DNA of 64,000 nucleotides from Megalobrama amblycephala (lineage: Eukaryota > Chordata > Actinopteri > Cypriniformes > Xenocyprididae), in the NCBI RefSeq assembly GCF_018812025.1, contig NC_063061.1, positions 36,014,366 to 36,078,365 on the forward strand, read 5' to 3'. Below are positions 12,149 through 21,340 of the stretch, in pieces. Within the stretch, counting starts at the first letter, position 1. Every line of letters begins with the position of its first letter. The notes under the pieces were generated by a model. It did not search any database, was not told the DNA's origin, and saw only the letters and a list, made by a program, of their open reading frames with translations. Made by a program: the position numbers and the translations under genes.

Positions 12149-13070
12149 CGGGTCAATGACGTAATGGGTAATTTTTTTGTCCAAAGGCCTTAATAATAAT
12201 AAAAAAACAAAGATATGACATCCAAAGTATGTGAGGTAGTACAACTAGATCTCTTTTATTGAATACAAAAGGTTTTAATTATATTTTGCTACATATAAAT
12301 GTATTTTAACGATTTTGAAGTGTCATTCGGTTTAACCGTCCAAAGGCCAATACAGCCATTTAATTTGTGATTAAAATATCTTAAAATATAATAAATGTAT
12401 ATATTTTTTATTTTGGCATGATTTTATAACATCATATATCAACATAGCGCAAAATGGTATTAAAATTATGTGTAGAACCCGTTGTTTTGTTATGAGAAAG
12501 AATGTCTGGAAAAATGAATTTCATTGATGTCATTTGGAGTAACCAATATAAAGAGACCATTCTGGATGCGCTCAATATCATGTGACAGGATGTGACATCA
12601 TTCAGACACCTGCAAAGGACCACATGGTCATGAAGCAAAGTAACTAACTCTCTCTTAACTATTTGAAAAATTCATGTTTTCACTCACTCATACGCATGTC
12701 CCCAAACATCAGGTCATTCGGTACAACCGCTATAAAACATGGAAAATGTTATAATACTTTAAAAACTTGTACTAAATATAAAATGTTTGATTGTCCTTTT
12801 GCCAGCTAGATAGCAAGCTAACTAACTAACTAGCTAGATAGCAGCCTGTTAGCATTGTTCGAAAATATTGTCATTCGGTATAACCAAAAGTGTCATTCGG
12901 AAAAAAATAAATTTTGGTTAAACCGAATGACTTTTTTGGTAACAAATTTTGTCCAGCTTGTAAAAAATAGTGAAAGCAGTGAAAATTGATTTTAAATACA
13001 ACATAATTTCATTGTTAACACTTAATAAAACTTTTTTACACTTTTAAAAACCTTATTCGTCAATGACCTG
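12149..13070. mobile_element. non-autonomous DNA element with iterated ATTCGGT motifs (922 bp)
   Basis: The ends CGGGTCAATGACG and CGTCAATGACCTG are inverted (11 of 13), flanked by TA on both sides (12147-12148, 13071-13072), as in Tc1/mariner-like insertion. Inside, GTCATTCGGT followed by AACC or a variant occurs at about 12324, 12713, 12872 and 12891, with an inverted AACCGAATGAC at about 12920. A diverged copy lies at 46818-47663. No transposase frame is present. Confidence 0.75.
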
Positions 13071-13966
13071 TATATATTATATATGAAATTCAACCCACCA
13101 AAGTGGCCAGTCTAGTTTTGATTTGTGTTCAGTGTGTTTTTAGTGCTGTGTCATTCAAATGAGAACATTATAGAAATGCAAATGTCAAAAGAAGAGTGTC
13201 AGGCTTTCAGCACAGCAGGAATTTATCAATGAATCATTGAGTCATTAATGAGTTGTGGCGATTTGAACACAGTTCATGTGTGACTGGGTCATATCAGCAA
13301 TTTTCCATTGCACAAACATGTTGGCCAAGATGAAAAGAACATTCTTACATAACGTCAAATGACATAATCGTGTCTGTTTACAGGAAAAGACAGTCAAACA
13401 TAAGGGAAACCACACGGCAGGATTAGAATATAGAATGTATACATTTGTTAGCTTGTTTAAGATTTCTTTTGTTCTTTCTTATTGCATTCATGCAAAAAAG
13501 TTCTGCTGTTCTGTTTTCAGTTTAACATTTCCTTTGAAACAGAGAAATACATCTTGCATCAGGCTCAGTTGCTGAATAATAATGTGTATTTGTCCTGTTT
13601 AGTGAGTTGCACTTCTGTTTTTGTGGTCAGACGGAGCACATTTCTGTCTGTCACAACAGTCGTCTGGGGTTGAGACTCGGACTCGGCTGATATTGGTCTC
13701 GCTGGCGTCTGTCGGCTGGTGGTTTTTGAGGAACAGTGAAAGAGGAAGTGAAAGATGATTCGTGCAGTGATGTGTGGTCTATATATACGTCTGGATTACC
13801 AGCAGTGACCTCCCGAAAGCTGAAGTCTGTTTAACAATGCAAATTAAAGATGCATGCTCTAGTAGCAGTAACAGTAAAGCATGACACTGGCGATGTTAAT
13901 TCCCCAGGGAATGCATGAACTTCATTAAGGGAAGACACTACAGGCGGATTGTTTATTCAGGCATTG

Positions 13967-14594
13967 ATCAATTTTGAGATTTTGGGCTATTTTGCTGCCA
14001 TACTAGACTAGAGAAAAAAAAACATCCAAAATACACTTTTAATGCACTTCATTTATTTGCATCTGTAGATTTCAATTACAATACATAACTTTAAAGGCCG
14101 TGAGTCAGAAATTAGCTTTTCACACACCAGACACCAGTGTTGCAGCAGTAACGCTCTGATTTCTACAAAGCCCCTCCTTTCGAAAAGCTCAGAGTGCTCT
14201 GATTGGCCAACTGACCCAGTGTGTTGTGATTGGCCAAACACTTTACCAGCCTGTGTCAAAAATGTAATGGCCCTTAAGGCATTAAGCAATTATAAACACA
14301 GTTAATAATGTCGTCAGTTTTACCGTATCAGTTTGAGTCGGGTTCTGAAAATGCGGATGAGCCGGTCGATCGGAACCAACTTTGCATTAAGCTAATATTT
14401 CACATTGTGATGTAGACGTTTGAGGAAGTAATGGCTAGACTTGGATCGAGGTGTTTTAGGCAGGTCTGGATCAGTGTTAAATCCCTTATAGGACACGATG
14501 AGCTTTGTAATTTAGCAGATCATATACATCTGCAAACAGATACATCACACGCTAATGGAAAAGGAAAACATTAAAAAGCTTTATATGACCCCTT
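13967..14594. repeat. probable interspersed repeat with two CCAAT boxes
   Basis: It contains CTCTGATTGGCCAACTGACC and TGTGATTGGCC, matching a module at 7430-7480, and an end TTTATATGACCCC that I recall from cyprinid repeats. Clear inverted termini were not found. Confidence 0.45.
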
Positions 14595-14973
14595 TTAATA
14601 TGTCAACAAAATGAAACAAGAATTTTATCCACTGGCAATTTTTATATATGTATGCAAATTAGTGCATATATAATAAGATCATGTACCATTTGCATATTTA
14701 AACAACATTTCAGTACATTTGCTATACAACACTAATGTCAACTGTGATTAATCTGCTGTGATATTGATTAGTTAATATTTTACCCTATTCACCTGTAATG
14801 TCTTGCCTCAAATGTATGTCTTTGATGCAATGGATAAAAACGTCTCTCAAATGCATAAATGTAAATGTACTAAAGATGTTTTATTTTTTATGAAAAGTTA
14901 TGTTTATGAATGGAATGCTGCACCTCACACTTTTAAACCCTCTGGACTAAGGAGTGTTTTCTGTGTGTTTTAG

Positions 14974-15027
14974 CTCCTGGAGTCACCTGAGGTGAAGGAA
15001 GACGCTGTTCTGTGCTGTTCTATGGAG
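14974..15027 (+). CDS. ctif: ctif short internal exon (18 codons)
   Basis: This 54-bp microexon encodes LLESPEVKEDAVLCCSME, matching the CTIF stretch that follows CLRE in the MIF4G domain (vertebrate orthologs have ...VKEDAVLCCSMELQSTGRLLEEQLPEMM). The acceptor is TGTGTTTTAG and the donor GAG|GTGAGT, a strong consensus; the exon is phase 0 at both ends. It is too short to be found by ORF length. It continues the frame of the exon ending at 3763 and joins directly to LQSTGRLLEEQ at 18815, which confirms both junctions. No disabling change is seen. Confidence 0.93.
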
Positions 15028-15643
15028 GTGAGTTTAACGGCATCTCTGAGATGGTGAAAACTTCTGTAACACATTCATAATTATCAAGATCAGAGGGAGA
15101 GAGAATGAAGACCGATGGATGGATAAAGACCGGGATACACCAAGCCAATGGTCATTCTTCAGAATTGGTGCAAACTGCTGTCCCACAACCAAAAAATACA
15201 TTTAAAATCATTTTAGTATTCAAATTTTAGATATTTACTAAATCCTTCTATTATCTATTGAATCCCACAACAATATTTAAAATATCAGTAAGCTTAATAT
15301 ATATATAAAATCATCATTTATTGGATACTTTCAATTGGTAGAAAGCTGTCCTGAACCATAACCCCTACATTTCAACTTGTGAAAATATTTAAATATTTTT
15401 TTTATTTTTTTCCATTGTTGTTTTTAAAAATATATTTTATTTAATTTTTTTAAAGTGGCATTAAAATATATATTTATTTTATATTTCTATTTTTAAATCA
15501 TGAAACTTTATGTAAAAAAAAAAAAGACTGTCCCACATTTTCACCACCAAGACAGTGTATGTTTTATCCATTGGCTGAGACTGATTTTAACCACACTTCT
15601 ACATTTTTGATCAGGAAATATTCCTGTGTCCCCCCCCTCTCAT

Positions 15644-18185
15644 AGCCGCTCTTTCATAGTAGATGGGTACCGTCATTTTGAGTTAAATGTGTTCAAAATC
15701 TGAAAATCTGTGTGTAACTTTAAGGAACGTCACTACCAAACACCTTTTTTCTGCAATTAAGCAAACTTTTTTTGGGGTGTTATTCCATAAAATTTAGTTT
15801 TTGTGTGTAAAACTCTTCAGAACTGTGCTAGCTAACCATGTGCTGATTAGCATCTTTGACCTAGGCTCAAAAGTATCAAAAATTGTCACTACCGAAACTT
15901 CGCCACGTTTTGGTCGATCATTGTTTTGATACTGACAAAAGGGAACATATAATCGTTTATTGGGGGAAATAAACTAAATTTTAGTACAGTTATGCAAATC
16001 ATTAGTGTTTTAGTAATTGAGTTAAAATTCTGTAATTGATGTGGTCGCTACCAACACATTACTGTCACTACCGAAAATGTGCAGTCACGACCGAAACATG
16101 GATGTTTTGTCAAAGATAAAGTATATTGAATTAACTAAGATGTTATTATAGTGTTTGGTTCAATGTATATTCAAACTAATGAATCCATAACATTGAAATC
16201 AGTATGATTAACTTTATGACTTTTACAAAGAAAGAATGGATACAAAATACAAGAAATCTCATAAATTAGGGCCCAAGCCACTCAGGCGCATGGCCCTTTT
16301 GTTTTTCTAAGGAGAATTATATTTTTTCCATCATCCGGGGCTTTTTGGGGGCCTTAACGTGTTCAAAAACTCTTGAAAATTGGCACACACATTGGAATCT
16401 GCGGCCATTAGGATGCCACAAAGGATGGGACCCGGGCGTGGCAGGGGGGCTCGACAGCGCCCCCTTGAATGGTGTCCGAAAACTTGGCCCATATATCAAA
16501 CACGCTTGCATGTATTAGTATGAAACTCTGTACTCATATAAACCTCATCGGGCCGAACAACTTTCATGCTCTAAGTTAAACGCCAGCTCAACAGGAAGTC
16601 AGCTATTACAGATTGTTTGAAAAACACATGCTCTGGATTTTGATATATTCCTCCTAGGCAATTATTCCGATCGCCACCAAACTCAGTCAGAATGAAGTCA
16701 AGACATTGAGGATGTAAAATTGCCAGCGGATTTTTGATATCTCGAACGGTTTGGCCGTGGCAAAGCAATGAATTTCTGGCGAGAAAAGAGAAACAGGAAG
16801 TGTGTTATAACCTCTGCATACATTGATTGATTTTTATGAAACTTCAGCTGTGTGCTCATTGTAGGAAGCCGATCATATGGATGTGACTATTGTGAGTCAA
16901 AGTTATAGCGTCACTCTGTTAATTTTACCTGATTTGCTTCAAACTTCATCAGTGTAATGTCAATACAAAGCAGATGTAGACCTGTGACAGGATTTTTGAT
17001 ATTTTAAATATTGTTGCCATGGCAACACGTCAAACTTTAATAATATTCTTGAGTGTTTTTGAGGCTCTTAACATGCTTCAAATTGGATGAAACTCGACAC
17101 ACACATCAATATTGTCATACAGTAGACATGGGCAAAGCCTTAGAAACGGGCGGGGAGCAGGGGCTCTACAGCGCCACTTTTTGACAAAAGTGGGGGGGTT
17201 AGTTTTTCCTACAGTCACCAAACTCGGTACACATATTGTTCTCATTAAGCCGGACAACTTTCTAATGTACAGTCATTAGCTCTGACCAACAGGAAGTCAG
17301 ATATTTTGGTTTGAATGTGGATTTTTTGAATAAACAGGCTCTGAATTTTAAACTACTACCTCTAGGGGGTTTATTCGATTCAGGCCAAAGGGATGTTGGA
17401 TATCTCAAACCGTTTGGCTGTGGCGAGGCAACGAATTTATGGCGAGAAAAGGGAAACAAAGTGTTATAACTTCTGCATACATTAATTAATTTTGATGAAT
17501 CTTTGGCTGTGTGTTCGTTGTACAAGGCTGATCACATAGATGTACTATTATGAGTCAAAGTTATAGCGCCACCAACTGGCAGCAAGAGGTGTGTCACTTT
17601 CAGCATGCTTTGAGATCACCCTCTTATTTTTATCCGATTTGCTTCAAACTTAATTCGAATAATATCAAAAGATGTAGACCTTGAATTGTGATATCTCAAA
17701 TACAGTTGCCTTGGCAACGCATCAAACTTTAATATTCATTTTGGATGCTTTTGAGACTCTTAGCATGCTTCAAATTGTTTGAAACTCGACACACACGTCA
17801 GGATTGTTAGCCAGTAGACATGGGCAAAGCCTTAGAAACGGGCAGGGAGGAGGGGCTCTATAGCGCCACCTTATAGTACAGTAAATGTAGAGTGAATTTG
17901 TCATAGTCCTTTGATGTTTAACCGTTTTAACTGCCTATTGCCCGCTGTGCACAGTTGCCCTGAAGCCACCGACTTGGGCCCGCCATCGCTGCTCGCAGCT
18001 ATATTTACACTTGAAATATTGTTAAAATTTTAATTATTGATATACCTGTAAAAACCTTTTTTTTTTTTAAATAGCAAAAAATATATTTACAAGGTAGATG
18101 TAAACTAAATCTTAATAGGTCAATGTAAGCCTTCTTATTAAATTATTTATTAATATATTTCGGTAGTGACAAATTTGGGGAGAGG
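15644..18185. mobile_element. element with iterated CACTACCGAAA motifs, split by a later insertion
   Basis: GTCACTACCGAAA or a close variant occurs at about 15729, 15886, 16063 and 16083 (GTCACGACCGAAA), and inverted (TTTCGGTAGTGAC) at about 18157. Sequence from 16269 to 18000 is a different element inserted within it. Outer boundaries are approximate. Confidence 0.5.
16269..18000. mobile_element. GGGCCC-ended interspersed element with internal duplication
   Basis: The ends GGGCCCAAGCC and GACTTGGGCCC are inverted, the right one followed by GCTGCTCGCAGC. Two internal segments of about 695 bp are direct duplicates: ACAGGAAGTCAG at 16591 and 17289, and ACATGGGCAAAGCCTTAG at 17126 and 17818. 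AGCGCCAC stretches recur, as in a widespread fish repeat family. Its superfamily is unclear; no protein remnant is seen. A related copy seems to lie at 44180-45915. Confidence 0.65.
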
Positions 18186-18814
18186 AAAAATATTTCAAAA
18201 CTTTCTGATAATACAAAATGAAAATTAACTGCACAATTACTAGAAATGTGTAGCTTGGATATTATACAATTTGTATACATACAAAAAAGTCACATTTTTT
18301 TCAAGACATTTCCAACCAATTCTGTAGAACGGCCCATACATAAAACTGCAAAAACAAACCAATAGGATGTTCAGTGTGGCTGTGTCCAGAGGATAGATGG
18401 TGTCCCATCTGCCCACAAACCGGATCATCAGGAGACAGTTTGTCTGGACATCCGACTGCTTCCGTCCAGTCTCTGCTCTCTCTCTTTGTCTCTGTCTGTC
18501 TGTCTTTCTCTCTCTCTCTCAGACTAGCATCTGTTTCTCTGTACCCCCTGTAGAGTTGACCTCTGACCCTTCCTTGAGCCTGAGTGTGTCTGTCTCCCTT
18601 TGAACATCTTATTTCCTCTTAAAAACCACTCTGTGATTCCTGCCCCCTCTGTGTCTCTCTCTACCCATATATTACAGGATATTTTTAAATAAATGTTGAT
18701 CTTTATTTGATGGTCGCACCGAGATAATCATTCCGTACGAGAACGGGGAATGTTGGGAGAAGATTCATCCGTCTGTTTCTCTCATTGCTTATTTTCCTCT
18801 GGTTCTTCTTGCAG

Positions 18815-19030
18815 CTCCAGAGCACCGGCCGGTTGTTGGAGGAGCAGCTTCCCGAAATGATGACGGAGCTGCTGGCCGCCGTGCGGGATAAGATGCTGTG
18901 TCCGTCTGAGTCCCAGCTGACACGCTCGCTCCTGATGGAGGTCATCGAGCTCCACGCTCACCACTGGACCCCGCTGGAGGCGCTGACCACCGCCTACTAC
19001 AACAGAACCATCCAGAAGCTCACCGCGTGA
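18815..19030 (+). CDS. ctif: ctif terminal coding exon (71 codons plus stop)
   Basis: The exon begins after CTTCTTGCAG and reads LQSTGRLLEEQLPEMMTELL, then ...RDKMLCPSESQLTRSLLMEV, ...IELHAHHWTPLEALTTA and finally YYNRTIQKLTA followed by TGA at 19028-19030. This is the characteristic C-terminus of CTIF and completes the MIF4G fold. The leading Leu and Gln codons come from this exon, so the in-frame ATG at 18785 lies in intron and is not a start. The exon is intact and more GC-rich than its surroundings. With the two exons upstream it gives 141 residues, roughly a quarter of a CTIF of about 600 residues. The stop is followed by a second, degenerate copy of the last codons (see 19051-19101). 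Confidence 0.96.
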   Translation, partial: LQSTGRLLEEQLPEMMTELLAAVRDKMLCPSESQLTRSLLMEVIELHAHHWTPLEALTTAYYNRTIQKLTA

Positions 19031-19810
19031 CGCACGCGCAGCGCGAGGAACCGCCGGAGGCCCTGACCACTGCGCACCACTACACAAACATCCAGAAACT
19101 CGTCAAACTAACCACTAGAGGCCACGGACACACTACAACACACACAAGCATTCTGCGATAGGAAGATAGAATCGGCGTGGATGGATGAGGGTCAGAGGTC
19201 AGAGTGTAAAATATGCAGATTGGAATGAATATGTATATGTTCACTCTTCACATCTGCATATTCATGAGCTGACCCAGACGTACAGATGCAAAACCAGACA
19301 GTCATTAGACGCGCACGTGCAGACTGTCTGTCATTCTTTCTAGACAGTGTCAACAGGAAGAGAAATCAAAAGGAAAATCAATGAAGTTTAAAAAAAAAAA
19401 AAAAAAAAGGAAGCCTTTTTTTTTTTTTGCACCATCATTATTTTCATGACAGTTAAGCACATTTTCATAAATGCTTTATAATTTAATTAATGCATTTTTT
19501 TTTTTTTTGCATTAGAGTGATGGTAATTTTGAGAATAAGATCATTTCTATTATTTTTTTTATTTAATTTTCTATTTTTTATTTTATTTATTTATTTTTTT
19601 GTTGCATTGTCATCACAGTTAAGCACATTTCCCCCAAAATATTTATCATGATGATTAAATACTTTGCAATTTAATTAATACGTCATTATTTTTTGCATTA
19701 GAGTGATGATAATTTTATAATTATATCATGGTGCAGCAAAATCTTATTGTTCCTAATAATAGGCTTCATTTTATTAAGAAAAAAATAAAAATTTTAAAAC
19801 ATGAAGCCTT
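19031..19810 (+). other. ctif: probable ctif 3' untranslated region
   Basis: This sequence follows the TGA directly, with no splice site. It contains poly-A and poly-T runs at 19391-19432 and 19500-19508, and a candidate AATAAA polyadenylation signal at 19784-19789, the first one downstream. The true end could lie further on, because an ATTAAA variant sits at about 19970 and mammalian CTIF 3'UTRs are long. Only proximity and the AATAAA support the boundary. Confidence 0.45.
19051..19101 (+). repeat. degenerate duplicate of the last ctif codons, in the 3'UTR
   Basis: Aligned without gaps to 18971-19021, 41 of 51 bases match by my count. Read in the aligned frame it gives PPEALTTAHHYTNIQKL against PLEALTTAYYNRTIQKL in the real exon. 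The offset is 80 bp, so this copy is out of frame with the CDS and lies after the stop. It is a partial tandem duplication that has since diverged. Confidence 0.8.
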
Positions 19811-20090
19811 CTTAATTTTATTTATTTTTTATTATTATTATTTTTTCATTCATTATTTTCATGATAGTTGATTAACGGAAAAATTGCATAATGCGTAAAA
19901 ACTTAACTGTCATGAATTTAACTAATAGATGATTATTTTTTAAGAATTCTTTTTTTTTTTTTTTTTTTTATTAAATATTTTTTGGGTGTGTGTCTGTTAT
20001 TGTGGTTACAACTGTGCTTAATATTCATGAAAATAATGCCAGTGCACAAAGTCTTAATGGTCTTAAAAATAGGCTTCATTTTCTTTAAGC
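19427..20090 (+). repeat. diverged tandem blocks downstream of ctif
   Basis: Blocks at about 19427-19549 and 19601-19742 share CAGTTAAGCACATTT, a TTTAATTAAT stretch and GCATTAGAGTGATG in the same order, offset by roughly 166-186 bp. A weaker third block at 19840-20090 shares TTCATGATAGTT and an AATAGGCTTCATTTT tail that also occurs at about 19758. Each block includes long A or T tracts. Confidence 0.6.
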
Positions 20091-20656
20091 AAAATCAAAA
20101 TCCTTATATTTCTTTCTTTTGATTTTGTTGTTAAATATCCCTGGACGCGTTCACGGGATGAATTGTGAACCCCAGAGGGTGTCTTTTCTTTGGCCTGGAG
20201 GCAGTGCTTCATCCATCCGTCCCATTTCGGCCCCCCGGGCGTCAGGAGCACGCCGTCGACCGACATGGGCGTCCAGCTGGGGTCACGCTGACTCCAAAGG
20301 AGCAAGGCTTGCTTTTGTCATAAACACACACACGCAGCAGATGGCTGCGGGAAGCCCGGGCACACTTGTGTATGTGTGTGTGTGAGGACACATTCAACAT
20401 GAAGTGGTCAGGTTCCTCATGAAGATCGTTCAGATCTCTTGAGTTTCCTCTTCCTGTTCCGTCTCGGGCTGCGTCCCTGTTTATAATGTGTTATAGTGTC
20501 CTTAATATTATGCATTATTGTTATTATTATTATTATTATTATTACTTTCTTTTTCTCTTGGAGTCGCATTTTTTACAAACAACGTATAAATGTACGTGTA
20601 ATAGGCTTTGTTTGTGAAATGCAAGCAGATCGCTAATCATTCAGAAAAAAACAAAT
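20091..20656. other. intergenic sequence after ctif, no gene seen
   Basis: This holds a GC-richer stretch at 20140-20370 with short overlapping open frames on both strands, none recognisable, and a TTA triplet run near 20517-20545. It may belong to a long ctif 3'UTR or be intergenic. Confidence 0.4.
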
Positions 20657-20789
20657 GGTAACACTTCACTTAAAGCCTTTCTATAATGCATTATAAAGAT
20701 ATTTATAATGTGAATATATTATCATATGTTATAATATAATATATTTCTTCATAAATAATTGTAACCAAAGTTAAAATGCATTATAATTA

Positions 20790-21027
20790 GGGCTGTCAAA
20801 TGATTAATCACGATTAATCGCATCCAAAATAAAAGTTTTCTCTTAACGTAATATACGTATATGTACTGTGTATATTTATTATGTATATAAAAATTGATAT
20901 ACATACATGTGTATACATTTAATAAATATGCACGTGTGCGTGTGTGTGCGTGTAATAAAAATACACCATACACATATACTTTAAGACAAACGTTTATTTT
21001 GGATGCGATTAATCGTTTGACAGCACT
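20790..21027. mobile_element. GGCTGTCAAA MITE, copy 1
   Basis: The ends GGGCTGTCAAATGATTAATC and GATTAATCGTTTGACAGCAC are inverted, with a TA/TG-rich centre. It lies inside the hAT MITE at 20657. TA precedes it, but TA does not follow directly. Confidence 0.75.
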
Positions 21028-21197
21028 CAAATATCTGCAGATTCCTCGTTACATCTAATATTGGTTGTTTGTCATGTTTTAATGCATTAATGCTTTCTAA
21101 AGGTGTAACAAGGTATAGATATGTATTATAACTGAAGTACAATTATTCATGAGACCATAATAATGCATTAAAAACACTTTTATAATGCATTATATTA

Positions 21198-21307
21198 GTG
21201 CTGTCAAATCGATTAATCGCATCTAACATAAAAGTATGTAAGTGTGCATATATATAAAATGCACACACACAAAATGTTGTTAGATGCATTAATCGATTTG
21301 ACAGCAC
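21198..21307. mobile_element. GTGCTGTCAAA MITE, copy 2 (110 bp), TA-flanked
   Basis: The inverted ends GTGCTGTCAAATCGATTAAT and ATTAATCGATTTGACAGCAC are flanked by TA at 21196-21197 and 21308-21309. It belongs to the same family as 20790-21027 and sits just inside the right end of the host hAT MITE. Confidence 0.8.
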
Positions 21308-21340
21308 TACAGGCTTTAAGTAAAGTGTTTCCAAACAAAT

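Larger units (their letters stand above)
15028..18814 (+). other. ctif: last ctif intron, about 3.8 kb
   Basis: The intron runs from GTGAGT to CTTCTTGCAG. Nearly all of it is transposon-derived: an element with iterated CACTACCGAAA motifs (about 15644-18185) is split by a GGGCCC-ended element (16269-18000). The remaining 18186-18814 is ordinary intron with CT-rich runs near 18475-18520. No exon is seen in it. Confidence 0.8.
20657..21332. mobile_element. hAT MITE with perfect 8-bp target duplication
   Basis: The inverted ends GGTAACACTTCACTTAAAG and CTTTAAGTAAAGTGTTTCC are flanked by AAACAAAT at 20649-20656 and again at 21333-21340. An exact 8-bp duplication is the hAT signature. Two other MITEs sit inside it (20790-21027 and 21198-21307). 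Confidence 0.88.

Noticed and set aside
18703..19087. Minus-strand frames of 80 and 101 codons opposite the last ctif exon
   Set aside because: Shadows of the GC-rich coding strand.
20119..20385. 88-codon + frame and 80-codon - frame after ctif
   Set aside because: Not recognisable and not supported by splice sites; probably chance frames in a GC-richer stretch.
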